This document shows, one piece after another, positions 22,693 to 35,800 of a DNA stretch of 53,115 nt (within the stretch, counting starts at the first letter, position 1; every line of letters starts with the position of its first letter). Below the pieces are notes generated by a model, which had not been told where the DNA came from, ran no database searches, and worked only from the letters and a program-made list of their open reading frames with translations. The position numbers and the translations under genes were made by a program. Source of the stretch: Entophlyctis helioformis (Eukaryota; Chytridiomycota; Chytridiomycetes; Chytridiales; Chytriomycetaceae); the NCBI GenBank assembly GCA_025526915.1, contig JAHLKH010000186.1, positions 1 to 53,115 on the forward strand, in the 5' to 3' direction.

Positions 22693-22886
22693 ACGCAGGA
22701 ACGCGCCTGCTCGTCTGTTCATCATGCCATCCGGCCACCATCTATGCGCCTATTGCCATTCTGTTTCTTCTGCTGCTTCATCATTACTACTACTCCCCGT
22801 CACCAATGAATGATTACCAAGATCACCGTTTGGCCGTTCATTGCTATCACGATCATGAAAGCGCGTGCTCGGCAGGCCATCGACCA

Positions 22887-25800
22887 TCACTTGAGCGATC
22901 CCTTGCTGCCATGCGAGCTCACGCTGTTGGCAGATCCAGGACGCGCGGGCTGCTTGATGCGTTGGCTGCCCGTGATTGGACCGCGAGGCTTTTCAGGCGA
23001 CGCCGCAGTGCCAGGAGACCCAGCCTTGCCAGCGGCACCACCACCACCACCACTACCAAAAACGCCGCTGAACGATCCAGACCGACTAACCGATTCGTGT
23101 GCAGGCGGCAATCCAGACATGTCGTTGATGTTGGTCGTCGACATTCGCTTGGGCGTGCTGCGTCCTGACCCTGTGGCGCCATCGCCGCCGTTGAGACCCG
23201 CCACACTGCCTGCACGGCTGCCTGCACGCGATCCCTGCTTTGATCCAGCGCCATTCTTGCCATGATCGCTTCCCCTTCCCGATCCACCTCCCGACCCGGC
23301 TTGCTGCTGCTGCTGCTGTTGTTCAGCCCACCCATCGCCGCCACTCCCCACAGACCCGGTCTCCAAGCCAAAGCCGTCCATCTCATGCACACTGCCGGCG
23401 ACACTGGGTGCGCGCGACGACATCCGCGACGACACCCGCGACAGCTGCCGCGACGGCGGAAACACGCCAAACGACTGCATCAGCCGCTGCATCTGCGTGT
23501 TGAATTCGGGCACCCGCATCCCGACCCGTCCGAGCTCCGTCAGCAGCGCCGTGCCGACCTCTTTGGCCTTGCGCACGGCAAAATCCTGCTCCTCGGTCGT
23601 CACGTCGTGCGGGCCCAGCCCGCGCTTCTGGCGCAGTGAGCGTGCCGACGACTCGATGAGCTTGGTCGCGCGGTCGCGTTTGACCTGCTGGTCTTGGATC
23701 TCGCGGTCGAGGGTCTGCAGCTTGGATGTTAGCAGCTGCACCGACTGGAGCTTGGAGGCTTCCTCAGAGGCGGATTGTGTGAGGGCCAGCTCGAGCTGCT
23801 GGATCTGCTGCTGGAGGTCCTGGATTTGCTCGCGCTTGGAGCGGTAGCTTTCCATGGCTTGTCGGTACTCCTGGAGTCGAAAGTACTGTGTGTCAGTCCA
23901 CCGCAAGCCATGACTCTGTGCACGTGTGCTGTGAGCGTGTTGATGCCCACCGTTTCAAGCATCTCCTTGTGCTGCAGGTCTTTGCTGTCCAGCTCAGCCT
24001 TGTACAGGCTGCCGGTCGCAGGCATGCCAGCGATTGGGTTAGCACTCTTCAACACTTGCGATCCTCGACCAACAACGCAAGCAAACGCACTTCATGCGAT
24101 ACGACTCGTTGCGATCGTTCATCATCTTGAGCGTGTTCTCCAGCGCCTTGATCTCCTTTTCAGCACGGCGGATATTGGCATCAAGCTCGTCACCTTCTCG
24201 CTGCAGCTCCTCGCGCCGCTGCGCCGCCTTGATGACATAGTACGCCTGCGTATGCTCTTCTTCGCCCTCCTCGGGTGCAAACTGCGTCATCAGAATCTCG
24301 AACCGCTTCTTGAGCTTCTCGACCTTGCCCACACGCTCGCGCAGCTCGGCTGCAGCAGAGTGCCGCTCCTCCTCTGCGTTCTTGATCTGGATCCGCAGCA
24401 TGTCTTTGTGGATCGCAATCTCTTTGGCGCGCTCTTCAAGGGCGAGCTGGAGCTGCACTTGGCGGGACTCGAGACTAAAGACTTCGTCGGCACGAGCGTT
24501 GAGGAAGCCGCGGAGCTTGCGCAGCTCGAGACGGAGGATGTTTTCTTCGACCATGACGTCTTCCTTTTCCTTTGATTTGGCAGCCAGTTGGTGTGTCTGT
24601 GGATGGCCCGTGTCAGTGCATACCATTCCAAACGCACGCATAGTCAAGAGTACTCACTGCACTCTCGTTGTACATGTTGAGCTCCTCGATGTTGGTGATG
24701 ATCTGATCCTTGGTCTTGGTCAGCGTGTCAAGCTGGCGTTTGGCATGCCGGAGATCCTCCTGCGACCGTTTCAGCTGGTTGTTGAGCAGCGTCCATCGAG
24801 CTGTCTGCATCTCCAACTCTTTGTTGAGCTGCTCGATGCGCTTTAGTAGCACATCCTTCTCTTCATCCGTGCGATCGCCCTGGCCAGCAAGCCGCGCACG
24901 CGTGAGTGAGAGCGACTCTGATAATGCCCCAGGCATTCATCCCTACCTGTGCACGTCTGAGCTTGCGCTCGAGCTGCTGAATCTGGAACTCCATCGTGTA
25001 CAGCATGGCACGCTGCTTCAGCGCCTCCTGGTCAAGCCTGTGGATGCGTGTCTTTAGGTTTCGCAGTGCTGCCTCGCCGCCCATGATCTCAGCACTCAGG
25101 TTCTTTTCTTCCTGTCGCAGCTTGAACAGTTCTTGGCTCTTCTTGAACTCTGTCCACGGCATCCATCGAAGAGTGTCAGTTGGCAACCAACGTCTGCCTG
25201 CTGGATTGGCAAAATGTGCCACTCACGTGACTCGCGCAGCACTTTCATCTGGCGGTCGAGATCCTTGTCCTTGACCTCTTCTTTGCGGAGCATTTCTTGC
25301 AGCTACCGACAAACCATTCGTGTGAGTCGCACGATTTGTTGCCATTTCGTCGCAAACATCAGTGGATCACCTCTTCAGCCTTGGCTTCGAGCGTCATGGT
25401 CTCGTCGTCGAGATGGTACAGCTTCTGCTTGAGGTCTTCATACAGCCTGCGATCGCGCTCAAGACGACCCTGGCGCTCCTGCAAATCCCCCTTGAGGTTG
25501 GTCAAATCGCTCTTCTTGCTCACCAGCTCAGTCGCAGCTGGGTTGGCGATCGAGGCAGATGCTCGTGTCAGCACAGCGGCTAGCGTAAACAGCAGCCAGC
25601 CAACTCACACTTGTTGAGTGTGCTGCGAAGAACTTCCACCTCGTCCCGGTACTGCTGCAGACTACCAATAGCATCCGTCTGCTGCTCGCTGCAGTTTTCA
25701 ATGCACGCCCCGTTAGACACAGCCAGCCAACACAGCCGACCCAAATCCACTTACCGGAACTTGCACACGTTTCGCTCGCAGATACTAATGTTCTTCTCCG

Positions 25801-27119
25801 TGTCGCTGTTCTGCGCCATTTGCTGGTTCAGAAACTCTTGGCGCTCCTTGATCGTCTCCTGCGTCTTGCGTATCTCCTGCTTCTGCAGCTGGTACGACTC
25901 TTGCGAGCTGGTGATGTCCTGGTCGCGCTTCTTCATGTTGTTGATGGCTGCTTCCCACTGGTCGATAAGGTCCTGGCGCTCCTGGTGCAGCTGCTTGAAT
26001 GCCTCGGTTGTCTTGTCCAGCTCGATCTGTGCGACCTGAGTTTCGGTCACCTGGATGGCAAGAGTGCAGTGCGGTAGTTGTGCACGTAATGAGCACGCGG
26101 CTGAGGTGTGCGGATACACATGCGGTGAGGAGCGCATGGATGCGAACCTCGGCACTGAGAATCGCCTTCTTCTTGTTGACTTCTTGCATAAACTTTTCAA
26201 TCGACAGGTTGAGTTCCTTGATCTTGGCCTCATCTTCCTTGGAGTACTTGATGAGCGCAATATTGTCTTCTTCCTTTTCCGCCTGCACGCGCAGCCATTC
26301 TGCCAGCTCCTCGTTTTCGAGTTTGAGCTCGGTGCGAATGGCCTCGATGCGCTCGTTGCCTCGGTAAATGTTGTTTTGCAGGGTGTTGAGCTGGTATGGC
26401 GTCAATAGAATGCGCGAGTGAGAAAACTGGTGCGATCAGTCGCTGGGGCAAGGAGAAGAGACGGACATGGTCTGTGATTTCGGCAATCTCGTTGCCAATA
26501 CGCTTGATCTCGAGCGTCAGACGGCCAGTCTCGCGATCCGACAGTTGCTTGAAATGCTCTTCAGTCTCAATCTGCCTGCTCTTGGCGTCGTAGAGTGCCT
26601 GCAACAAGGGACCATGGCATGCAAGTGTCGCGTCAGCGCCATCGGGGCACCATAAGCCGTCAAGCCGTCTGCCTCGATGCCCAACCTGAGTGTGGTTCAA
26701 TTCCTGCTGGACATTCTTTGTATGGCTCGTGATTGAGTCTGCGCGGCCAACATTGTCTTCTGCATTGGCAATGAGGCTGTTGAGCTTGGTTTCGAGTTGC
26801 TTGATCTGAGCGAGTCGCGACGCGTCAACCCAGTCGAGTTTGTTCATGCCCGTCAGTGCCGATGCGATAACATGCCAGCCGACCGAGAGCCAGCGCGGCA
26901 TACAAACACCAGGCACATGTGGGCATGAATGGCGTCTGGCGTCAGTGCCATTGCGTCCACGATACATTGGATGCCTGCGATGAGCAGATACGCGCATCTC
27001 AAGCGACTGACCATCTGACTCAGGCCCTTGTTGACCTCGTTTGCAAAGGGCGGCAGCGAATGGACATATTGGTTGTCGTCCGGGCCGCCGATGGCCATCA
27101 TCGACTCGGTGCTGAGCAT
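22887..27119 (-). CDS. CCDC39: CCDC39/FAP59 axonemal coiled-coil protein
   Basis: With CCDC40 this protein forms the 96-nm molecular ruler on axonemal doublets that sets inner dynein arms and radial spokes in motile flagella. About ten exons run leftward from an ATG at 27119-27117 (MLSTESMMAIGGPDDNQY) to a stop at 22887. Nearly all of it is heptad-rich coiled coil. Diagnostic blocks include FANEVNKGL, ITSHTKNVQQELNHTQ, ERQDLIDQWEAAINNMKKRD, SRQVQLQLALEERAKEIAIH, VEKLKKRFEILM and EEEHTQAYYVIKAAQRREEL with REGDELDANIRRAEKEIKAL, in the order of vertebrate CCDC39. The tail from about 23490 is Ser/Gly/Gln-rich with a Gln run, also typical. The first intron boundary (near 27020) is the least certain junction. 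The promoter side faces the unknown gene at 27357. Confidence 0.92.
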
Positions 27120-27356
27120 CTTTGTCTTGAGAGGTCAATGGGCTCTCTGTGCGGCGCAAGACTGCTGGTCAGACACGTTCAATGGCCGCGATGTGTGGCA
27201 CACGCCGTGTCACCTTTCACGATTGTTGTTTGTCGGGAAAATGGGCAATGTTACCTTTCTTGTCCCAATCAAATGTTTGGAGAGTGCAGTTCAGATCGGG
27301 CTCGGAACTCGGGCCACTATCGGCAGCTTTGGGCCAGCATCCAGACGTTCCTGACG

Positions 27357-28449
27357 ATGGCATTTGAGGATCCCGCCCTCAAGCTTGGCCACAGCAGCAG
27401 CAGCAGCAGCACCGACGACAGCATCGGTGATATCATCATGACCGACGCACAATCGACCAAGACCAACGATGAGCTGTCCAGGTGTGCAGTAGCTGTTATC
27501 AGTTTTGGCAACGACAGCCATCGCACTGACAACCAACTACAGCAGCGTGCATGAGGTTTGCTTGCAGGGCACGGCGGTGGAATATACCCTTTACGTCGAT
27601 ACTGCATCACACATCCTCAAGCTCATTGACGAGCAGTACCGGCAGCTCGCTCAAATACGCAGCTCGTCTGAATGGATCGCCGCCATGGCACGGATCTGCG
27701 CAGCCAACGTCAAGGCTGTTGATGAGGTCGCGCACGTCTTTTCATACCTGGCAAGTCGTCTGACGCTTTCAGCTGTATGGTAGTTTGTGACGAGGCCGGC
27801 TGCTGACCCACTGGATGGTGGCTGGCACCAACAGGAGCGATCGTTCCTGCACTATCGACTGGTCCTGAGTCTGAGAGAAACGCTGTACGGGTTTGTGCGC
27901 AACCATCTGATTGTGCCCTTTGAGGACCGGCTGTTTCAGACACTGCTGCGCGTGACGCCACATCAGCAGCATGCATTCAAGAACGCCTGCATCATCGAAT
28001 ACGATCGGCTACCGTTGCAAGTCGACCATGCCGTTCTTGCATCACTTTTGCGATCGCTCGTGCGCATCGATCCAGGTGAGCAGCCTTGTCCTGATATTCT
28101 CGTTGCATTCACAACGGGGCTGACAGCAGCAGATGGGCACACAGCATACGCATGTTTGCACCCCGACTTGATGCTTGTCCACGTCCCACTTGCCGATCTC
28201 CCGTCCAACATGCCAGCACTGCAGTCCATGTACAGCATGCGGCTCAACGAGCTGTCGCAGGTGCCACGCGTCAAACGACCGGCACCTTGCGATCTGCATG
28301 CAGCTGCCTACACGCACGATACGTTCTTGATACCATCCCCCACGGTGCATCAACATCCGCACAAGAAGCGATCGCCTGCACCCACTGCTGCTGCTGCTCG
28401 TGAGACATCGACATTGCCCGCAAGCGCCACGAGCACCATCCCGCCATAA
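27357..28449 (+). CDS. unrecognised conserved-looking protein
   Basis: I propose three exons: 27357-27481, 27543-27750 and 27784-28449, about 333 residues. The start MAFEDPALKLGH is followed by a Ser run and an acidic stretch. The middle is helical (YVDTASHILKLIDEQYRQLA, SEWIAAMARICAANVKAVDE). The third exon is a mixed globular region (LRETLYGFVRNHLIVPFEDR, CIIEYDRLPLQVDHAVLASL) ending in a basic, Ala/Ser/Thr-rich tail. The second intron would be only 33 bases with a GC-AG boundary, so that junction is uncertain, but the phases agree. No domain is recognised. It is divergent from CCDC39 (237 bases between starts) and convergent with the RING gene; shared flagellar expression is possible but unsupported. 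Confidence 0.55.
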
Positions 28450-28543
28450 AGTCGCACCAAATCTCACACGATGCAGTAATGAACGGCAAAAACATCCATT
28501 GTCTGGCATTCATGGCTGGATCCATGCCAATCTATTGTGCTTG

Positions 28544-30240
28544 TTATGGCACAGAGCCCAGTTCGTCGACGCCATGGCCGCATCCGGCCCGCGACTCGAG
28601 CACCGACCGCTGGATCCCCTCGTACACCAGCCGCACCTTGTCGCGCCGCCTTGTCAGCACATCCAGCGTGCTCTTGGCCGCGGCCTCTCGCGTCGTCAAC
28701 TGCATCACCGACTCCTCCAGCCGAACGCTCGCCTCTCTCGAGCTCTTGATCGTCGCGTGCAAGTCGACGAGCTTGGCTTTGTAGTGCGACACGAGAGCCT
28801 CGAGTTCGCTGACTTGCTGTGTGGACGATGCGAGCGTCGATGCTGTTTCTTGCAGCTGCGATTGCGCGGCACCGAGGGATGCCATGATGGATCCGTGCTC
28901 TTCTGTAAGCAACGCGCAGCGAGCTTCGAGCTGGTCATGCTGTGACTTGTATCTGAAGCAGCCGGGCTGTGAGTGCTCTGCTGCTGTCGAGGAATACAGG
29001 CGGCGGAAAGTGACTCACATGGCGGCAAGGTTCTCAGGGTCCTGGTCAAAATCCGGCATCAGGCTGTGCGCGTGTGGGTACACGCTCGCTGCCGTGTCGA
29101 TCGTCTTGCCCATGATGGTGCTGCTGCTGTCGCCACCACTTGATCCACGACTTGCACCGCCAGGCACAGCGGCTGTTAGCACACGGCGCGTCCCATCTGA
29201 ACACGATCGCAGTATTGTCACACCACTCGGTGATCCTGCTCGCTGCTGCTGCTGCTGGTATCCGTTGCTCTCGCTGTGCTTGCTTCCATGCTCCGAGTCG
29301 CCGCGGTTGATTCCATTCGACGTTTCCAGCAACTGCCGCAACGCAATGTTGGGCACATGGCACTGGACACCAGTATGGCAGCACGGACAATCGTGGGTCT
29401 GTTGTCGCTGCGTCTGCTGCTGCTGCCGCGCTCCAATGCACTGTGTATCTCACCAGCATGCGTCAGTCGCCAGGGCCATCTGCCAACCACACAGAGGATT
29501 GCAACAACAACCTCTTGGCAAAACGAGTGGCCGCATCTGCAGGGACAGCGTGTTGGTTTAGTGGTACCTTGAAAAGGACAGCACGGCGGGCAGGCTTACG
29601 GGATGGCGAGCATCGGCGACTGGATGCGCATCCGGCAAATGGGACACATGTCGGCTGAGACAGTGCTGGCAGGCTCCTGCAATCCGCGATCGTGGCTTGG
29701 TGCCGTGCCGCGATGGTCGCTCGCACTGCCAGCGTACAACGGGTTGGCAGACACGGGCGGTGTCGCTGCACGTCCAGTTGATAGCCGCGGCAGCTGGCAC
29801 CAGTTGGCCATGAGAAGCGACGTCGAGTTGGTGGCGTCCTGGATGCCCGGCTGCTGTGACACGCTGGCCGATGGACGCGATGGTGAGACAGGCGACCGAG
29901 TGGAAGGGCCGGCAGCAGGAGCGGCAGACGAGATGCTGGAATGCGGGAGCAGACGAGACCGTGCAGCTGCCGAGGGCGAGGCTGTTGATGGAGGAGACGA
30001 CTGGCCGTCACCGTCCTGCTTGTCGTGTGACATCTCGGCCATCCACCGCCGCTGCTGAGATTTGAGCTGCTCCAGCCGAACGCCCTTGGACGGCGTCGCG
30101 TTGGTCTCTGGCTGTCTGCGGCGCTGGGCAGGCGTACCGGACATGACCATCATGGCAGCCGCGGTCGCCGAGGCAGCTTTGGCAGCGCCTGTGCTTGCAA
30201 CAGTGCGTCTGGCAGTCTTTGGCGTTGAACGGAGACTCAT
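28544..30240 (-). CDS. RING-finger protein with C-terminal coiled coil, probable E3 ubiquitin ligase
   Basis: Four exons: 30240-29600, a 25-base micro-exon 29536-29512, 29440-29019, and a last exon ending at 28544. The N-terminal 190 residues are basic and Ser/Pro-rich. The RING finger starts in exon 1 with CPICRMRIQSPMLAIP, continues through the micro-exon with CGHSFCQE, and finishes in exon 3 with CIGARQ, CPCCHTG and VPNIALRQLLE. This gives the spaced Cys/His ligands of a C3HC4-type RING, followed by the usual PN-x-x-L segment. Exon 3 then has a Gln run and a Ser/Gly-rich linker. The last exon is a coiled coil (KAKLVDLHATIKSSREASVR) of about 130 residues. RING plus coiled coil suggests a substrate-binding ligase, but no named family is recognised. 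Confidence 0.75.
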
Positions 30241-30307
30241 GTAAAAGGCAATGTATTGTGCTTTTCCAGACAAGCGTGGCGAAGGCGGATGATGGCCAGG
30301 CGGCAAT

Positions 30308-32609
30308 CTAAAGGTCGAGGTTGCGGAGAACAGCCGCGCCAATGCCGGGCTTGCTGGCAAAGATGTAGTCGTCAAGCTTGGCAAGGGCGGCGGGGTCCGA
30401 CTTCCATGCGGGCCACTTGGTGAAGTAGTAGTCCTCCTTGACCTTTTCGATGAACGCGGGCACGTTCTTCTCGGCAACGAGCGAGACGGTGCAGCCACCC
30501 CAGCCAGCGCCAGTCAGACGCGAGCCGAAAGCACCAGCGCCGCTAAAAAGGGAGATGAGGTGCGAGTCAGCCGATCAGTCAGCCAGTCAGTCAGTGAGCG
30601 GGCAGAATGGCTCGCCGGCAGCAATCCAACTCACCGAGCAATGGTGGTGAGCTCGTTGATCTCGTCACAGCTGCAGTTGAAGAGGTCGCGGCAAGAGTCC
30701 TGGGACTCGTTCATGAGCTTGCCGAGGTCCTGCAGGAGGTGGCCCGAGAACGACTCCTTCTTGGCGCACACGTCGCGGAACATGAACACGCGGCGGGCCT
30801 CGGAAAAGACGTGCTTGGCACGCTGGTACAGCTTAAAGTCGTCGGCGCGGATGACAATGGAGCCAATGTACTTGGCCTTGACCTCGTCAACGGTGAGACC
30901 GAGCTCGGCCGCCACGTCCTCAATGAGGTACGGCTCGTGCTTGAAGTGCTTCTCAACAAGGCTCTGGAGCTCGGCGAGCTGGGCGGTCTCGTTGTGCTCA
31001 AACGGCGTGTCCTTGAACACGATGCTGTGCACGTCGCGGAAAGTGATGACCTCGTCGGGCACAACGAGGCCGAGCTTCTTGGCAAGCAGGGCGGCACCAA
31101 GACGGGTCTCGACGACACGGAGGTTGTAGTTGGTCGGCGCGGTGACGTGCTTGTCAGCCGTAACGAGCGTGTTGGCAATGACAAACACGGGCACGTCCTC
31201 GGACGCGGGGAACGCAATGGGTGCAGCAGACAGGCTCGGGTAGAAGTGGATCAGGAGAGCGGATCCCTTCTGGCCCATGATGGAGATGGACTGGTCCATG
31301 CTGAGAGGGCACAGTAGCAGGAGCATCACTGCGTCAGAGCTAAAGGACGCGTAGCAGGCGCAGCAGCAGTGGCGCAAGGCACATACCCGCCAGTCTGGAC
31401 ACCAGCGTAGCGCTCGCCGCGGATGGCAGCCTGGGTGAGCTCGCCCTTGTTGAGCTGCGCATCGTTGGCAGTCAGCGTGGCAACAGCCGACGCGCAGACA
31501 AAGGCCGAGCTGGACGAGACGCCAGCACCCTTTGCACACGATCACAACAGGGAGCAAGGTGAGTTACACGGCTAGCGACCGGCAGACCGCCACCGCATGC
31601 CAACCACATACGCCAGGAACGGTGCCAGAGATGACGGCGTCGAAGCTCTTGGCCGACGCAAGCTTGACGCCTTCAAATGCACCCTGCGACAGGCATGTTA
31701 GTTGCTCGGAAGTGGCCGCCAAACCGTCACAACGCAGCGCCAACCACCTTGTAGCCGCACTTGAAGTAGTTGCTCCACTCGTGGATCGCCGAGTCGATAG
31801 CAATGTACTCCTTGTTGTCGTGCTCAAACGAGCGGGTGGGGTATTTGTCGGCCTCGGTGTTGCCAATGACGATCTGCGCGGTGCCCTGCGTCTCCTTGGT
31901 CGCAACGGCCACCTGCACACGGACGGAGAGATGTGCGTCAGTTTGAGCCACAGGCGTTGCGCATGGCGCACGAGGCAGCTCGATCACGAGACCAGCAGGA
32001 GCGGACGTGTTGGCCGACATACCACCACGTCACGATCAATCGCCATGGGAAGGACCGAGTAGCCAGCATAGTCGATGTGCTCGCCTGTGCACACCAGACA
32101 GACAGACAGGCAGACAGGCAGACAGGCAGGCAGGCAGACAGACAGCGTGCGTTGGTCAGTCTCGTTGCCGCCAAGTGAGCAGATCAGCTGGTGGGCCAGG
32201 CTGCACGCACCGATGAGGTTGACACGGCCAGGCGAGCGGGCGAAAAAGTCTGGACGCTTGCCAAACTGCTTCTCAAAGGTCTCGACCAGCGTGGCGTAGC
32301 GCTTGCTGTGTGCGTCGAGGCGAGTGCAAGGCGAGTGCAAGGCGAGTGCGAGGCCAGACGAGACCAGTGCGCATGTGCCGCATGTTATCCCCGTGCGGTG
32401 CATACATGCAAGCGGGCAGTGGTTCAGCGAGCAGGATGGTGGCGACGCAATGGAAATCAACACGATGGGGACAGGCGGATGGCTGCCTGCCTGCCTGCCT
32501 GCCTGGCTAGCGACGAGACTCACCGCTGCTCAGGGACAACGGCTGCGTCGTAGAGCTCCTCAAGCTTGGTCAGCGTGGGCGGGTAGGCGGCAGAGAGAGG
32601 CGTCGTCAT
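30308..32609 (-). CDS. GAL1: galactokinase, GHMP kinase family
   Basis: This enzyme phosphorylates galactose at C1 with ATP, the first committed step of the Leloir pathway. The ATG is at 32609-32607 (MTTPLSAAYPPTLTKLEELY). About eight exons follow. Landmarks are FFARSPGRVNLIGEHIDYAG (galactokinase signature and substrate loop), VLPMAIDRDV, GVSSSSAFVCASAVATL (GHMP ATP-binding loop; the preceding exon ends in GTVPG), and MDQSISIMGQKGSA. The last part has RDLFNCSCDEINELT and GSRLTGAGWGGCTVSLV (C-terminal GHMP motif), ending LDDYIFASKPGIGAAVLRNL before a TAG at 30308-30310. By motif style it is closest to GAL1/GALK2-type enzymes, so N-acetylgalactosamine kinase activity cannot be excluded. The frame is intact. 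The stop lies only 67 bases before the RING gene's ATG on the same strand. Confidence 0.92.
32097..32148 (+). repeat. CAGA/GGCA tetranucleotide repeat in a galactokinase intron
   Basis: Alternating CAGACAGACAGG units fill the short intron between the exon ending LIG and the exon starting EHIDY. Confidence 0.8.
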
Positions 32610-32654
32610 GATTGTTCTGAGTGGAACGGTCAAGATGGCCCGCTCGCTCGCTGG

Positions 32655-32663
32655 CCAATATAG
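32655..32663 (-). promoter_or_regulatory. possible TATA element of the galactokinase gene
   Basis: Read on the minus strand this is CTATATTGG, about 46 bases upstream of the ATG at 32609. The call rests only on sequence and distance. Confidence 0.3.
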
Positions 32664-32817
32664 CCGCCGGCTGTTTTGTCACGCCGCGTCGTTTCAGGCG
32701 GATCGGGTCATACACAAATGTGTCTGTAAAAAAGGTGCTCCATTGGCTAGACCGAAGAGGGACAATAAGAAAGGAAGGGGAAGAAAAGAAGGACAACCAC
32801 CAACAAACACTCCAAAA

Positions 32818-35800
32818 CTACTCGTCAAAGTCGCGATTGTCCTGCTGCCGGGCACGCGCCATGAAGCCACCAACAGGCGTCATGTCCTGATCCACATTGT
32901 CAGACTCGACGGCCTCCAAGAGCGGCTCGAGGAGGTCGTCGACATGCTCCAGCGGCACGTTGCAGCACGCGGCAATGATCCGCTTGCATTTGAGCTCCTG
33001 CTGTCCAGTCGTGCTACGGAGTCGAACAACCTCGGATATCAGCCACTCTTTGGTCACGGCAAACTCGGGAGGTTGGCTCTGCAGACGGAGGACTTGTTCT
33101 GCGGATGCCGGCTCGTTGGCCGCCCTGTTGTCGCCGTTGCTGTCGTCTGGCTGGCCGCCACTCGTGCTGTTGCTGTTGAATGGACTGCGGTTCGAGTCGG
33201 TTGGGCGAGGACTGGACACGTGTCTGCTGTCGCTGAATCCATCAACCGCGCCAAGCATTCCGCCTGGTGCATTGCTGACGGCAGCCGCGTCTTGCTGGTT
33301 GCCAGTATGGCTGCTGGGGGTTTCGTCATATCCAAAAGGCTCGAGCTTATGCGCGGGACTTGGTCTTTGCGAAGTAACAGGTCTATGTCTGGCCAAGATT
33401 GCGCCATCCGACGTGGCCTGCCGCCGACTCAGCTCTTCGCGAAGGGACTCTTCCAGATTGTTGATGCGCAGAAGCAGCTCGGGCATGTGAATGACCTGTG
33501 AGCGGAGCGCCTGGCTCTCGCGGCGGACTTCTGCAAGCTGCCGCACGAGATCCCGCACCTGTGCCTTGGCCTCTGTCAGCAATGCCGACTCTGCAGAAGT
33601 ATCCGCAGCCTCGGTGGGATTGCTGGCGGCCTTGGCGGAGCTTGCACTTTCTGCATTGATAAGGAACGCTGCCAACCAGACACGGTTAGTGACAAGACGG
33701 CTGGCATTGATGACCAACGCAGACCAGGTTGCCTTACATGTCATCTCATCGCTCGTCTGCAGGCTGGGATAAGCAACTGCAATGCATTGAGAATCGGGGT
33801 TTCCGTCCTGTCCATCTGCAAGGCCGCCAGTCGTGTTGGGGTTCTATGGAGTTGAGAAGGGTGATAGGTGGGGACAGTGTGTCTCATGGTTAGCAACCCC
33901 CAAGCTGGCATGGACATCAGGACAGTAGTCAAGAGGCGACTTTAGGCGACTGACCATGTGGCCGGAAACTCTATATACAATCTTGTTGGCCTCGTCAATG
34001 GTGAAGCCAAAGTTTGTGGGCCGCATGCCAGTCATGTTGGAAATGGTGTGATCGGCGCCTGCCTTGAGAAGCTGCTGCATAAGATACCTGTTCCCCACGC
34101 GGGCTGCAACAATTATGGCCGTGTTGCCCTGGCTGTCGACGCTGTTTAGCAGTTGCTGGATCGAGATGTCTGACTTGGCAAACCAGCTGTCGGGATCAGA
34201 CATGTGCTCGGACACGTAGTCAATCAGGCACTCCATGTAGTATCTGCAGGCTTGTGCGTTGCCTTTGGTGCCGGCCGAATTGGCAATGTGGTGGAAAACA
34301 GTGGCGTCCTTGTTGTCGACGATGGGGATCGTGTCTCTGAGGATCTCGAGCAGCTCGGAGAACGTCTGTTGCTTAAAGTTGGACAGCTGCATGACCGCAC
34401 GCATCAGGGGCGTCTCGCCGACGTTGTTTCTGGACGCGAGATTGGCTCCCTTTTGCACGATCAGGCGCAGCAGCTTCATCTTGGCGTATGAGGCTGCATA
34501 GTGGCATGGTGTGTGGCCGAGGTCGTCGAGAGGCATGTCAATGTCGAATCCAGGCGGGAGCGCGACATTTGGCTGCAGGAAGTCTGGGTAGGCGGTCAAC
34601 TGATCGTCGCCCATAAACAGGGAAAGGAGGGTTGTGCGGTGCTGCATGGTCATATCGGCTGCAGGTTGGTTTGCCAGCATGTGCGGTTGATGGTGTAGCT
34701 GCTGATTATGCTGATTATGCTGCTGCTCATTAGACACCTGGCGGTACTGCTGCTGAGATGGGTATGCGTGCTGGTACTGAAAGTCCATCTGGGCATCCGT
34801 GGAAAATGGCAGTTCCGAAGCGGACACGCCTCCCATAAAGGGGCTGCCGGAGATGGCCGAGTAGGAGCCAAGGAGAGACGGCGACGACTGCCGGCGACGC
34901 TTGTTGGAGACGGATGCCTTTGCGGCCTTGGACTGGCTGTGCTGAGTCTCGTCCGATGGCGACTGCTCCATGTCGACGGGAGTGCCGAGCTTGTGGTCGG
35001 CGTCATCTTCCAGGATCTGGTGCGGATGCTGCAGAGACAGACGCAGACGCTTGTGCGCGGCTGGCCCCGACACCGGCCCGCTGCTTGCGCTGCCGACCAT
35101 GTCTCCGTCGGTGTCGTGGGCTGACGGGATGCCCGAGACGGCCAGCGACTTGCGTCCCATGTGCAGCTGCGCGAGCGGCTGGGACTGGGACTGGGACTGG
35201 GACTGGGACTGGGATTGTGACTGGGATTGGCGACGCTGGACATGTGCAGACAGCAGAGCAGCAGAGAGATCCTTTGTGGCGGCGCCCATGACCTGCTCCT
35301 TGGTGGGTGTCTGGATGTCGCTGTTGCCGTCTGGAGCCGTGTACTGGAACAGCGACTGGAGCAGCTCTTCGACGCCGTACTGGCGTGCAAGCGAGCGAGC
35401 GCGCTCAAAGGGGATCCTGGCGCAGGCGCGAGACGCAGGCACGAGACGCATGGACGGACGGCGTGCGTGAGACATTCAAGCGTGAGACGTTCAAGCGTGA
35501 GACATTCAAGTGTGAGACGCTCTAGCGCGAGACATGCGAGACATGCGAGGCATGCGAGACATGTGCCAGCCTGGACCGACGTGGATCGGCTGGCTTGGCT
35601 TCGTCGCTGCATAATCCGCTCCATTCCATCCCACGCGAATGCCGCCAAGGTGGGCCGTGGCTTGCCGCGCCACCAGCCCGCCAGCCATGTGCTCGCCCGC
35701 GCGTTCGGACGTGGACGGAAGCTGCACGGCATTTGCACGGCGGCATCCGGGCCGAGCAGACTCGAGAGCCAGCTGGCCATGGCCAGCCAGCCCGCCACAC

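Noticed and set aside
21601..22725. 374-codon minus-strand open frame
   Set aside because: Antisense of the flippase C-terminal half; highly charged composition typical of such shadows.
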